From Hysterium pulicare CBS 123377 (lineage: Eukaryota; Ascomycota; Dothideomycetes; Hysteriales; Hysteriaceae): a stretch of 64,000 nt of DNA. Of the stretch, positions 46,603 to 57,536 are shown piece after piece (within the stretch, counting starts at the first letter, position 1; every line of letters begins with the position of its first letter). The position numbers and the translations under genes were made by a program. Below the pieces are notes generated by a model that made no database searches, was not told where the DNA came from, and saw nothing but the letters and a program-made list of their open reading frames with translations. The stretch is from NCBI GenBank assembly GCA_000467715.1, contig AJFK01000895.1, forward strand, positions 1-64,000. Direction: 5' to 3'.

Positions 46603-47645
46603 AGATATCTCAATGGCTTTTCTCCGCAAAAGGAATTAACGACCCCATGAAAATGGATTGACTCAGTTGGTGGTTACCTACTTACAGCATTTTGGGGGTC
46701 TTTTGTTTAACAGGGATTTTCTATGGGATTCCGCGAGCCCGAGACTGTATCATCGAAATGTATTGCATTGTTGGCGTTTTCCAAACTTTTTGTGGCAAGT
46801 ATCGTTGCTCTTATTCCCTAAATAATAGCTACTCTTTAGCCTATCATGTACCCTACATGCCTGTTTCAATGCTACCCAATTGCATGTAATACAATCAGAA
46901 CCGTCTAATGCGAGCAGTGCAATTGTGGCTGGATCCGAGTTTTTATAGCGTGAGCTCAAATTCTCTCCTCCTTCCGCATAACAAGATTTGGCCTGTCCAA
47001 AATCGGACGAAATGGTTTGTCGTACTATGTGCTGAAGCCATATGCCCACCCTATCTCTACTCTCCGTAGCCATGAACTTATAGCATTATCAGGAATGTTA
47101 CTATCTTTCTCAGAAAAATCAACTACAAAAACGAAGTCTTAAGCTAAAGTCTCTATTATCCTCCCGTTATTCAATCTGCCTCAACATCTCCACTCGTTCT
47201 CCCCACCAATTTCCCCCGCTTCCGACGTTGTATAATCGGCGCGGGGTTGTATACCATCTTAGAGCAAGGTGGATGTTTATCTAAAAAGGCTCTGCATCCG
47301 TTCAATAAGTGCAAAAGCCAATCAAAGCTCTGATGACCTCTAGAACAGCCTTACAAAGATATATGCTGTGATTTGATTGATCATCATGGTGGTGTATGCA
47401 CTGACGATCTCAACATGCGTCATTTTGAAACTGATATTCAGGGCGGAACTGTTAATTATATAAACATTATTACACACGTAGAGCATCATATCATCTTCCA
47501 AACCCACCTTTTCTCACTACTTCTTTAAATCTATCTACGTGATATAATAACTTGCAATTTTCTTTTTCAGCCTGAGCCCTGCCAACCTCAACTAAATCCC
47601 CAAATTACGCAACCTCCCGCAATATTCTAGCCCTCATCACCAAAT
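46603..47645. other. Long intergenic stretch
   Basis: About 1 kb with scattered short open frames (46692-46889 plus, 46750-47073 minus) that show no domain, signal peptide or splice extension. AT content rises towards 47450. No gene or element supported. Confidence 0.5.
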
Positions 47646-48536
47646 ATGCCCTTCTACGACATCAACCACAGCACCCCTCTAACGCCCCACCAACGCTCAA
47701 GCCTCGCCGAGAAAATTACCTCTCTCCACTGCGAGACCTTCTCCGCCCCCTCCATCTTCGTCAACATCCGATTCACAGGCCCGCAGAAAGAAGAAGAAGA
47801 TGAGTTTGATAAAGCTCAGCCACGCGTAAGCAGTGATTATATTCAAAGCTCTCATTCATGGTCTATTTTATTTTATTTTATTTTATTATATAACGTTGTT
47901 TCTTTGATTTCTTGTTTACTTCTCATTGGTTTTGGTTTGCACGCCATCGTCACCGTCGACGACAAAAAGAGTGACTATCCGCAGAAAGAAGAAGAACCTT
48001 CCTCAACCACCGCTTACGAGAAACGCGAAACGGCATTTTTCGTGGGCGGACGGCCGGTGAGTGAGCCCCCGCTTCCCCTCCTCTCACCCTCTATTCGGAT
48101 TTCTAGCCTAGTCCAGATCAGAACAAATAGAGGAAAGTGAGTACACCAAGCTAAAGGGTACATCGAAAAACGCCAGGAACGCCCAAACGCCATATTCGCA
48201 CACATCCGAACCCGCGCCTCCCTCACCGCTCATGAAAAGCAGGAGAAATTGAATGGCTTGACCACGGCTCTTGTACCGATTTGGGGCGAAGTGGTGCGGA
48301 AAGATGATTCTTCTACGCCTCGGAACCCGAATGGAAGGCTAGATGATGAGAGGGCGCTTCATACGATCTTTATTATGGAAGATATCGAGGCCGGGTATGA
48401 GCAAGGGTTTGTGATGCCTAAGGCAGGGGATGATGGGGAGTGGGTGAAGAGGAATATGAGGGATTTTGAGGGGAGAGCTGAGGCGGGGGATCGGGCGATG
48501 GAGAGGCTGGTTGGGGAGTGGAAGGAAAGGATTTGA
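47646..48536 (+). CDS. Tautomerase/cis-CaaD-like protein carrying an in-frame insertion
   Basis: Related to the small tautomerase superfamily, whose catalytic base is the N-terminal proline. The protein starts MPFYDINHSTPLTPHQRSSL, with Pro2 in place, then SAPSIFVNIRF. Later come TAYEKRETAFFVGGRPV, spliced at 48060/48157 to RYIEKRQERPNAIFAHIR, and a helical C-terminus. Between IRFTGPQ and TAYEK lies extra sequence flanked by an 18-bp direct repeat (47781-47798 and 47979-47996; 198-bp period). It includes a MITE end with donor GTAAGC at 47826, and CCGCAG ending at 47984 is an in-frame acceptor. The likeliest model is exons 47646-47825, 47985-48060 and 48157-48536 (211 residues); without that first intron it is 264. 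Activity is inferred. Confidence 0.65.
47781..47996 (+). mobile_element. Insertion in the tautomerase gene with a MITE end and 18-bp flanking repeat
   Basis: An 18-bp sequence beginning CCGCAGAAAG occurs at 47781-47798 and again at 47979-47996. Within the insert, 47802-47854 matches the right end of the MITE at 50817-50869 at about 46 of 53 positions, in the same orientation. Only one end is recognisable, followed by a TTTTA-rich tract at about 47862-47890. The period is 198 bp, so the host frame is preserved. Confidence 0.6.
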
Positions 48537-48934
48537 TACTTATATGGTATAGTGTGGTACTTTGTGATCGGAGGGAAGTCTCTAATGCAACGTGACTGTA
48601 GTTATTCAGCGGACATTTCCCGTAACTCAACAGTTCTTTAGAAGAAATTACTGATGTTATGTTTATAACTCGCTTTTGTAATCGTGACATAATTCTACCT
48701 AAAGACGCTTTAATTTACCCGTTTTAAACAATCAATCGAAAAGACTATGCTACAGAGAATGCGCCTCATCTAATCCACTTGTCCGCCCCCTTTACTGATG
48801 TAACAAGTCACTAGGGATTCTCCTCAGCTGTAACTTGGAAACTTTGAAACCGCCCGCTATTGAATCAAGAATCGACTTTCTCTGCGAAAACTCCGATAGA
48901 GTTACCTGGCCCAAGAGGATTAAGTAGAAGGGTA
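48537..48934. other. Intergenic stretch between convergent genes
   Basis: Holds the two 3' regions. No gene supported; minus-strand frames here are shadows of the tautomerase exon. Confidence 0.5.
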
Positions 48935-50162
48935 TCAGTGCTTTAAGAACAAAAGGAAGGGGAGGAATCCAGGTGATACAGAGCTTGCTTTGAATCGCTC
49001 TATTTCTCGTCTCTTATTCTTTGCACGCCATGCTATTCAATGGCAATACATTAGCAGGCATATGAGAGAAAGGCTAGAAGGTGCACTTACCGTCCAACGT
49101 GGTCCCGATATTGTAAACAAGCGCGATAAGCATGACGAACGAGTATATCGAGGCGAACGTAGTGATGATGCGCTCTTTGTCGTCCTTCAGCCATCCAGAG
49201 GCGTTCATCCACTGTCGTAACTCGAAGCAATTCCATAGTGCGATTCCTATGAAGATAATCGATGTTGTGATTGCAAGGACCTCGCACCCTAGCCTTTTCA
49301 ATGAGAAATCTCTCTTGTAAGCGTTCCTCTCATCGTCGGTCTTGTGCTCATCTTCAAATCTGGTCCAACGGTTCTGAGCAAGAAGAACGATGAACAGGAT
49401 TAGGCCCAGAGCGATCAATGCGAAGATATCCGAAAAGAAGGTTAAGTGACTCCGGTCCGTGCTGAACTTACACTCTCGAGGAATCTCTTCGTCAAGGAAA
49501 CACGACATTGGTAACACTAGAGCGGTGTATTTTTGCGTGCCACTCGATGGAGCTCTCCCAGCAAAATATCCACTCTTTCTCCGGAACCACAAAAGGGGAG
49601 CCAGGGAACCGATTGCTGAGGCAAAGAGAAAAAAGCGTGCTGCGCTGATAAAATTCTTCCGGAAATAGCGAGGGAGGCAAAACATCGCTGCGACTGAAGT
49701 GAAAATAGCTGCAATCGCAAGTTCGCAGGCCATATTATAATGGTATGCAGAGATGATGTTGAGTCGCATGCAAATTAATGCTGTTACGGAAATGGAAACG
49801 CTGCCCCCAAGTGCAGTATCACTGAAGATGAGAGTCAAAATTGACCACACCGTATCGTGCTCATCGAACTTTTTCGTCCTATATAGCGAGTTAGATGACG
49901 ATCGTAATCGATAGAATTAATAGAACGAGTTTTGCACTCACCGCAGCTTGTATTGCCGCCGCGCGACTGAAAAAATGGTAGACAACATAGTGCCACTCCA
50001 AGTGATAAGAAAGATGAGTAGCAGCTAATACAAATTAATGCATTCTCTAGGTCATCGTCTTCTTTTACTTACAGCGAGTCCGGCAATACCGCTATCAGAC
50101 GGTACCGATTCGGGAAATTCGCATTTTGGTCCGGCATTCTCAAAGCATTTGACGTTATCCAT
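48935..50162 (-). CDS. Seven-helix integral membrane protein of unknown family
   Basis: Exons 50162-50073, 50024-49942, 49878-49091 and 49032-48935 give 352 residues. The N-terminus MDNVKCFENAGPKCEFPESV holds two cysteines and should face outside. Seven hydrophobic segments follow: LLLIFLITWSGTMLSTIF, ILTLIFSDTALGGSVSI, LAIAAIFTSVAAMFCL, FFLFASAIGSLAPLLWF, IFALIALGLILFIVLLA, VLAITTSIIFIGIALWNCF and IYSFVMLIALVYNI. The fourth exon is less certain and adds a basic tail. The layout resembles fungal receptor-like or transporter-like 7TM proteins (PTH11-type also have seven helices and Cys-rich N-termini), but no CFEM motif or family signature is visible. A 10-bp tandem repeat lies just upstream of the start. 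Confidence 0.68.
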
Positions 50163-50210
50163 AGCTCCAATCAGATGACTCCTCGAGCAAGGGAGTTGTC
50201 TGTCTTGCTG

Positions 50211-50240
50211 TGGTGAAGACTGGTGAAGACTGGTGAAGAC
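50211..50240 (+). repeat. Tandem repeat, unit TGGTGAAGAC, three copies
   Basis: Three exact copies of TGGTGAAGAC followed by a partial, diverged fourth. It lies about 50 bp upstream of the start codon of the seven-helix protein and so probably in its leader or core promoter. Confidence 0.85.
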
Positions 50241-50344
50241 TGGTGGAGATTGTTGGAACTTCTAGAGAGAATCGATCAAAAGAGCAGTGCCTTTATACTG
50301 CACGCCGGATGCGCGTTGAGTCAACGGAATGCTGAATTAGAGAT

Positions 50345-50398
50345 AGATGCTTTAACTTTTAATCACCGTTTACGTATGGTTGAGCTTCACCAAGCTCT
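50345..50398 (+). mobile_element. Diverged single MITE end (left-type)
   Basis: Similar to the left end of the complete element (50571-50623), sharing TGCTTTAA, ATCACCG and ATGGTTGAGCTT with a one-base length difference. No matching right end is seen before the complete element begins, so it looks like a remnant. Confidence 0.55.
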
Positions 50399-50570
50399 TC
50401 TTTAGAGGTAGACCTAGAGATCGTGTCATCTCATTGACACTTTTCGTTGTCAACGGTGACCAGAGGGTATAAACCAACCCAAAGAACTAAAACTAAGTTA
50501 CCAAAACCAATAAGAACTAAAGGTGAAGTTAAAGAAACAGCGTTGCATCATTCAGTGTATCAGCAATGAG

Positions 50571-50869
50571 TGAGTGCTTTAAACATAATTACCGCTTACG
50601 CGTGGTTGAGCTTTACCAAACTCTCCTTTCCGGCACCGAAGCAAGTTGGTTGAAGAGGATTGAGGGCAAGAGGTTAGCAAGCCGGGCTTACGTGGAGGAA
50701 AGCTCCTGGGGGTTGAAGGTTGGCTGAAGGAAGGTTGAGGATTCGGCCGACTCGTGGTTTTGGAAGTTGTGATATCGCGAGAGGCCGGGGAGAAAAGCAT
50801 TTGGGTAGTTGACGAAGAGTTTGGTAAAGCTCTACCAAGCGTAAGCGGTGATTATGTTTAAAGCTCTCA
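50571..50869. mobile_element. Complete 299-bp MITE-like DNA element
   Basis: Non-autonomous DNA-transposon-like element with 53-bp terminal inverted repeats: left end 50571-50623, right end 50817-50869, matching at 49 of 53 positions. Outermost sequence is TGAG[T/A]GCTTTAAACATAAT. The 193-bp interior shows no open frame of note. I could not identify a clear target-site duplication, so the superfamily is open. Related ends occur at 47802-47854 and 50345-50398. Confidence 0.85.
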
Positions 50870-51859
50870 TTTATCGTTGGTTGGGGTAGTTGCGCAACAA
50901 TAACTTCGCAATCGTGGTTGCGTTGGTCATTGGTTGTGTCATTCTGGTTGCATTATGATCCGGGGACTTCTCTTTTTCTCGAGCAAGGAACTTGGCGCAA
51001 AGAGAAGCAAACACCGCAGAATATGGCAGATAGAAGCTGTTCTGAACGATGATAGTCTTAAGTTATAGAAGAGATACTTATGCCCCTTGAGCGCATAATG
51101 CTGAAACTTGGGCGGACTATCCTGCAGTCCAGAGGGATGCTGCAGTGTCGAGGTCTATCATTGATCGCTGTTTTCATCCGAAGGAATTAGGTATGTATCC
51201 CTTAATTGGAAAGTTAGAAACAGGTACTGGAAGCCAAGCGTAGGCTTTTTTTTGGGGGGGGGGTTAGGACCCGAATTTTAACGCAGGGTGTAAAGGTGGC
51301 GTAACCAATTCATGGCCATTGATTGAAGGGTATTTTCCTCAGCTCACTGAGACAGCCCACTTGTGCCATGTAAAATTGACTTTGTTAACTGTTCCCAAAC
51401 CCCAAACCTCTCGTCATTTACGCGCCCTTCTCATCCTATTGGAGTGTTACTTCCCTTTCCAACGACGGCGTCGGGGATGGTGGAAGATCTTGTGACAGTG
51501 CTAGGTATGTCAAAAGTTAGTAGTCGCTGTCATATAAATTGAGGTGGTTGATTGTGATCGAATGACAGGGATAGGGGACTCCAGATAGGTCGATAATAAG
51601 CAAATAAACCGTCGGAGATGAGTCTTAACTCTAAATTAAAGGGAAAGAGTGGAGGGAGAGTTTCGAGACGAAGGCTGAGAAGGGGGCGGCGAGTTTGAAA
51701 TAATATATGGAATAAGATTGATTGTAGATGGCTCACAGGATATCTTTCACTTACGTACACCGTCTGAAGTCCGTCTTCGTCTAACTACACCTTGATACAA
51801 CGGACAACCCAAATCTATCCACACATCCTCTTTCCGACTTCCACGCCTGATTTGTGATC

Positions 51860-53300
51860 TCATAGCGGTACATCCTCCATCATCTGCACCGCGCCCTCTC
51901 TTCCAACTGTAAGTATAACATCCCCCAACGTCTTACTCAAAAACCCAGCCTCCGAATACGCAAAATAATATTCCCACTTCCTCTTAAAAACCTCTGCTCC
52001 CGCCTCATCCGCCTCTTGCTCTTCGCACAACAAACTCGGTTTAATCTTGCTCTCGAAATTCTTCATGAATGCCGCTCGCCATAACCTCAGTGCTTTCGCG
52101 TAATGTGGACCAATGTTCTCGATGGCATCGACGACCAACGTCCCGGCTGATGCTGATGTAATATTGGAAACGAGTTGTGTGACAGTTGGGAGATGGCCGC
52201 CGGGAAATATATACCGTCTGATGAAATCGTCGGATTTGGCATAAGCGTCGTAGCGAGATTCCGGCATGGTGATGCATTGGAAGACTGCGATCCCTCCATC
52301 TTTCTTTAACAGGCGATCTATACAAGAGAAATATGTCTCTAGATATTCCTTGCCGACAGCCTCCAACATCTCGATACTGATGATTTTGTCGTATGCGCCT
52401 GAAGGAGGGGGTTTGGCGTCCCGGTAGTCGCATAGTTGGACTGTAATGTTATTAGAGAGTCCCGCCTCTCTTATTCTCCCTTCTGCTAATTGCTTTTGCT
52501 CCACGCTCAGTGTTAAAGTTGTGACGTGACATCCTGTCTGTCTCACAGCCTGGATTGCGAAGCTGCCCCATCCTGTCCCAATTTCTAAGACCCTATCTGC
52601 GGATTTGATATGCGCGTTATCTATGAATCTCTGCAGTTTCCTTACTTGCGCATCTTCAAGTGATTCCGTCAAGCTCGCAGGATCTGATTTCGGAAGCCAT
52701 ATGGGACAGGAGTATGTCATATCAGGCGAGAGAAAAGCGGCAAACATTTCGTTGCTAATGTCGTAGTGCGCGGAGATATTCAGTCGCGCGTTTCTGAGAT
52801 TATTGCTGCGGCGCACCATGGCAGCTAGACCGGTGCTGAGGGTAGATGTGAAGGAGGAGCCATTGGACAAGTATTCACGGTTGAGGATGAAGAGCTGGAA
52901 GAATTGCGTCAAGTCCGGACAGGAGACCTCTTCAAGCATGTAGCTTTCCGCAAAGCCCTAGAGCTCTGTCAGCTTCGTTTTGCCGAAAATGGTACAGTGA
53001 CAGTAAGCTGTGCTGAAAATCAGGTTGAGAACGCACCATATCGGCGAACAGTGCCAGGCGCACCCAGAATCTCTCATCATGAATCCGTAGTGCGACAAAT
53101 GGGAGTCCTTCTTGCTCAGTCCCGCAGGTTGTTGAAGCTTTGGAACCGCCTTCGTATATAACCATTCTCCCCTTTTGAATATTCTTCAATTGAGCTATCA
53201 CTGCACTCCTACAAGCTGGGACTAGTGGGGCCCATGCTGTGGAAGTTGCTGTGTTCCATAGAGTCTGCACAAGCTCCGTGATGGGATTGAGGATTCCCAT
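51860..53300 (-). CDS. Cyclopropane-fatty-acyl-phospholipid synthase-like methyltransferase
   Basis: SAM-dependent enzyme related to bacterial CFA synthases and fungal sphingolipid C9-methyltransferases, acting on lipid chains. Exons 53300-53037 and 52957-51860 (79-nt intron, phase 0) give 453 residues. The N-terminal domain ends in FADMGFAESYMLEEVSCPDL, a typical CFA-family block. Then come SAHYDISNEMFAAFLSPDMT (substrate loop), the SAM site ADRVLEIGTGWGSFAIQAV, LSVEQKQLAEGRI, KIISIEMLEAVGKEYLETYF and YIFPGGHLPTVTQL. No long membrane-spanning N-terminus of the sphingolipid enzymes is present, which favours the CFA type. The start at 53300 gives MGILNPITELVQTLWN; an in-frame ATG at 53330 is possible. 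Product identity is inferred. Confidence 0.92.
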
Positions 53301-55368
53301 AGCTGCACGCAAATCGCAAAAATGCGGCAATTAAAGGAATCGTATTCTCCCGGGGTTATACAAGACAATTAAGGGACCGCAATCAGAGGTAAGCCTCTCG
53401 TGTACGTTTGTAAACGGAAAGAAAGAAGATGTAGAAGAAAACGCCCACCATGCATCTATGACAACAACAAAAGAAGGGTCTCGGTGGGATGCCATTGCAG
53501 TTATCATAGCATCAGTTGCGCCGGAAGAAAGACCTACCGGTCGGACCGCCGCCGGAACAGTAGTTGCGCTTGATCATGCTTGACTTCTGGAACAATAAGG
53601 AATCATTGTTGTGTTTGAGGTGCAGAATGGTACGGGGCCGCCTTGCCGCTTCCAGCATTCGATGACGTTTGCGACATTGACATTGTCGTTCTTTCTTGTC
53701 GGCAGCATTCCGCGGGCTCCACGTGGGAATGGTGCAAAGGGTCTTCATCTGGATCGTGTCTGAGTGCGTCGATTGGAGATGGCTCCAAATGTTTTGCGCA
53801 GAAGGTATACAGAAGTATTCCTTGGTGTTGATCAGCAAAGATGCTCATAACCTTAAACGCAGGGACGAGGGCAGGGGGTTTCGCTTCGCTAGTGAGGGGC
53901 ATTGTGCATGCTGCAAGGGCGACATCGACATCTTGTCACAGCCACCTCGGTCCAGCTATTCCCGTGCTTCAAGTTATGTACATCCACATGTTGTCTTCGC
54001 ACCGGCGTCGGAGTACTGGATTTAGCCTAAGTGGAGGGATCGTGAGGCATGCGACCTCCTTCTCTTCTGAGGGATGAAAGCAGCGTCACGTGATCATTGG
54101 GCTTGCTGCAGTGTCGACGGCCGTGTTCCAGTAGAAATCTTTAGGAGAAACATCCGAACGGTTTTTGAGAGAGTAGTTCTAGCAGGAAGCAACGAAACTA
54201 GGACGACCAAGATGGACTGGGTTTGCTCAGCGAAGCGCGGGACTAGGCCACTATAGTTTGAGAAGAAGGATGGGAGAAGATGTATAGCAAGCAGCTGTTC
54301 CATTTTTGCGATGCGAAGATGGTCTTGAAAGGGCTAAGAACATTATACCAGCTTGTCTTTTCATCCCCAACGCGCGTCGGCTGGATCAGGACGTGTATTG
54401 GCCTCAGGCACAGATTCGGGATACAAACCTTCCTAATTCGGTAATACAGCAAAAAGTGTTGATTTCGGAGAGCAGATGCGATTTTTCGAGGTGCGAGGTC
54501 GACGGGCTTTAGCGCGCTTCGGTTATGGTCTAGTAGATGTATTCACCGTTCTTGGTGAAGGTGAATGCAGTGAATGAGCGGGGCGAGTTCCGCAGTGCTT
54601 AATATTCCACTCTCGAGCTCGTTGACTAGGGAGGAGGTCTGGGAGGTATAAGGACGGCTCCCGTAGAGAACGTATAGCCTCCGCAGTGCGCAATGTTGAA
54701 AATGTAAAGTTGATATAGAGAGTAAGTTAGATGCTAGTAAGAAAGTATGAATGAAGAAAGGTATGATCGAGAGCTAAGGCTGAATATATATTCGAAATGG
54801 AGTCACTGATCGCGCTATTTAGCATCTAAGTGAACGCTGAGGCAGTCATCTTTTCCTTTGATTCATAGCGAGTCAGAATCATCAGGGAATAAGCCATTGG
54901 TCGACAATTGGCTGCATAACGCGGTACATACTTGACGTGTGTCTAACCGATCGAACGGAGGTTGTCGTGGGTTTCAAAGCAAGATTGACTTCAGTGAGGA
55001 CCTCAAAGGGCTTTTCCATGTCTTCCAAGAACTATCCTATAGTATGTGACAGGGCTCTAACTTGGGCTGTGTGAGAAAATGATTAAGATTAAGAATGTAA
55101 TTTATACCTCTGGACTAAGGGTGGAAGACATCAACATAGCACAACCCTCTATCAAGCCATAGAATGTTTTGCTTACCCACCATAATAGTGCTTTCGAGTC
55201 GTTATGTAGGTTAAGGAGCATAGAGGAGAAGTTGAGAAAGATCGTGTTGAAGAGCGCCAAGAGACTTTCCCACATGGTTTATGTAATCCACTAACTCCGA
55301 CATCTCCGCGTTCAATCTACGCGTTCACGCGTCTCCCCAAACCTCCAAACCGACTTCTGCAATTCAAC
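53301..55368. other. Long intergenic stretch
   Basis: About 2 kb. A minus-strand frame at 53902-53603 (99 codons, His/Cys-containing) and plus-strand frames at 53696-54256 overlap it; none has a family motif or convincing introns. From about 54640 the sequence becomes more AT-rich. No element ends recognised. It also holds the promoters of both neighbours. Confidence 0.45.
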
Positions 55369-55931
55369 ATGTTATCCATACAACAACCATCCAACAAGCC
55401 TCAAAAGTGTACCCCGAACCTCCTACCATGTCGTCTCGCTCATGATGGCCCCATTGATGCCTCCGAACGATACTGGAATCCCTCAACCGACCACAGTAAT
55501 GGTGCCACTCAAATCATTAGGGTATCTTCCAAAAACTGACTGCCTAAACAGATGGCGAAAAAGTTTCCTACTTCCGCGGTCGCAAATTGAAAGGGAAAAC
55601 GTTCAAAGTCCCGGAGAACTATCAAGGCGCTGTGCTCAATTTCACCGACCGGATCGCTTCGCAGACAAATGGCCCTCCAGACGAAGATGAGGAGCAGGCA
55701 GCGGAAGTCAAGGTGGTAGAAATGGCTGGAAGCTTCGATGAGATTGTTATTTGGGGACATGAGAGTTTACAGTCGGATGTTGAGGATCCGTATGCGAAGG
55801 GTATGCAGGAGTGGATTGCTTTCGCTCAGGCAGTTAGTGAGATTTATCGGCTGGGACTATTTAGAGACTGACTAAAGCAGATGCATGGCGATTCGGAAGA
55901 GAAGACTAAGACTGTGCCGAAGGCGCCTTGA
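55369..55931 (+). CDS. Ribonuclease H2 subunit C
   Basis: Non-catalytic subunit of the trimeric RNase H2 that removes ribonucleotides from DNA and degrades RNA:DNA hybrids in the nucleus. Exons 55369-55501, 55552-55832 and 55881-55931 give 154 residues. The N-terminus has TPNLLPCRLAHDGPIDASER then YWNPSTDHSN, spliced to DGEKVSYFRGRKLKGKTF. The core VVEMAGSFDEIVIWGHES and the ending EWIAFAQA joined to MHGDSEE fit the family (Ylr154-type). The first intron must use the weak donor GTGCCA to keep frame; the second uses GTTAGT with a clear ACTAAAGCAG end. Reading through the second intron gives an alternative C-terminus ending at 55871. The call rests on the RGRKLKG and WGHE blocks. Confidence 0.85.
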
Positions 55932-56531
55932 AGTTTCTACAACATAGCCGAGCCCCTCAGCCCAATGGACGGTGTCCTCGTCCAATCTTTTGTTTAGATC
56001 AGCTTGAAGGTCTTGACGGGGTAGCATCGACAGAATAGCACCAGACTCTTCGTCCACTCCTTCCTCTGGAAGCATTCTTGTCTGAGATCATTAGCCATGG
56101 TTCATCCCGTGGCTTCGGGAATCCTGTTGCTTGGAGAACGAGAAGTAGATACGGCGAGAGGTGGGTGCAGAATGAGGCATAACGAAATGCTTGTTTCTAA
56201 AATACAAGTAAATTCTCGTATTCCAGTACTTCATTGGATTAGAAGATATCCTCATTTACAACAGAAACCCCGAACTTCAATTCAGTACTTGGCAATTTAC
56301 ACATTTGTCTGCAATCCCTAAGATGAACCAACATGGCATGATATGCAGAAAGGTTGTGCCGAATGCCCTTTCTATCTCCTGATCCAGCCCACGAGTATAT
56401 GAATCCCTTCTACATGTCCGTACAATAAGCTGTTGCCGACAGCTTGGTGTGATGATCGAAACAGCCACATATACCCCGTCGATCGATATGAGAGTGCTCA
56501 GCCATGAGTCATAGTCGTGATCATCTTTTTC
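55932..56531. other. Intergenic stretch between convergent genes
   Basis: Contains 3' regions only. Short frames at 56097-56321 and 55872-56075 lack support. Confidence 0.5.
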
Positions 56532-57536
56532 TTACTTCTTCGCCTTCTTCTTTTTCTTCTTCTTCCGCTTCTTTTTCTCGCCATCTGCCAATTCAACCTC
56601 TTCCTTAACCTCCGCAACTCTACTGAATTTCTTCACGGCCTCCCTCTCGAAGCCATCCTTCTCCAATCTAAACAGTGCCATTGTAGCTCTAGCATCTTCC
56701 ACACTGCTATGCCAGCCCGACTGGATCTCCAATCCCAACAACTCCTGCACCAGCTTCTTCAACCCTGGGGTCCGTCCCGCACTCAACTTCCTGAATTCTG
56801 GATACCGAGCCGTGTCTCTGATATCACGTTTCGGATGGCTCATGATCAAGGCAGAAAGATCATTCTTGAGAGCGTGTCCCACCAGTATTCGACCCTCCAA
56901 TAGTGTCGCTATATCCTTCTGAACTTCCGTGAACGGACGTGCGAAGGAAGGCTCGAGGTGTCTGGGTAGTATTCCGGAAACCGGAGTGCGGTAATCTGTG
57001 ACTGGTACCACAGGTAGGACGTATGAATCGTAGATTTGGTGACCATGAAAGTTCACCAGACTCACTCTTGCAAGTTGACCATCGCGGTCGGGTTCAGGAC
57101 CAATACCCACCATTTCACAGTCTAGCGCTACGTATTTGCCGGGTAGAGCAGTGCTTGAGATACCTTCATTCTCAATATCGGGATGATGAGGGGAAGGAGT
57201 GAGGACGGAGATTGGTTCGGCGGTTGTGGCAGAGTCCTTCAGGAGGAGAGAAGAAGAAGTTTTGAGGTGCGGCATCGAGACACTGCGAGTCAATTCGTGT
57301 AGGGGTAGTTTCCTCTTGGAAGCACCTATTGAAGGAGGCTCTTCCATCTTAAGCTTCTTGTTGGATCGAACGGGCTTTACTCCGTTCTGTTTGTGGGAGT
57401 GGTGATTGCTCTCATTTCCGGTTCGTTTGCGCTTTAGTGAATTTGAAGTCGGATTGGAATTGCTGTTTGATCGTTTGTCGGCTTGGAGAGTCTTTTGAAG
57501 CTTCTTCCAGTTACTGGAGAGGTTCTTGACCTCCAT
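56532..57536 (-). CDS. REX4: RNA exonuclease 4 (REXO4-type DEDD 3'-5' exonuclease)
   Basis: Nuclear/nucleolar exoribonuclease involved in pre-rRNA processing. The single exon from the ATG at 57536 gives 334 residues, starting MEVKNLSSNWKKLQKTLQ, the usual start of the fungal family; the frame is open to ATGs at 57551 and 57593, which I consider less likely. Exonuclease motifs in order: YVALDCEMVGIG (Exo I, Asp and Glu), LVGHALKNDLSAL (Exo II, His-Ala-x3-Asp), and GWHSSVEDARATMALFRL (Exo III, His-Ser-x3-Asp). The N-terminal third is basic and Ser/Asn-rich, and the C-terminus is a Lys-rich tail of about 14 basic residues, fitting nucleolar location. It is divergent from ESA1, 270 bp away. Confidence 0.94.
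   Translation of the reverse strand: MEVKNLSSNWKKLQKTLQADKRSNSNSNPTSNSLKRKRTGNESNHHSHKQNGVKPVRSNKKLKMEEPPSIGASKRKLPLHELTRSVSMPHLKTSSSLLLKDSATTAEPISVLTPSPHHPDIENEGISSTALPGKYVALDCEMVGIGPEPDRDGQLARVSLVNFHGHQIYDSYVLPVVPVTDYRTPVSGILPRHLEPSFARPFTEVQKDIATLLEGRILVGHALKNDLSALIMSHPKRDIRDTARYPEFRKLSAGRTPGLKKLVQELLGLEIQSGWHSSVEDARATMALFRLEKDGFEREAVKKFSRVAEVKEEVELADGEKKKRKKKKKKKAKK

Larger units (their letters stand above)
50163..51859. other. Gene-poor stretch containing MITE copies
   Basis: About 1.7 kb without a supported gene. It holds a 10-bp tandem repeat (50211-50240), a diverged MITE end (50345-50398), a complete MITE (50571-50869) and a T8G10 run at 51246-51263. The rest shows nothing recognisable. 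Confidence 0.6.

Noticed and set aside
47862-47890. TTTTA-rich tract as an independent microsatellite of interest
   Set aside because: It belongs to the insertion in the tautomerase gene and is explained there.
51246-51263. T-run followed by a run of ten G as a structured element
   Set aside because: A single homopolymer junction without repeated G-tracts; could also be a sequencing-prone site.
53603-53902. Minus-strand frame of 99 codons with His/Cys residues
   Set aside because: No recognisable zinc-binding pattern, no convincing start context and no splice partners; coding potential not shown.
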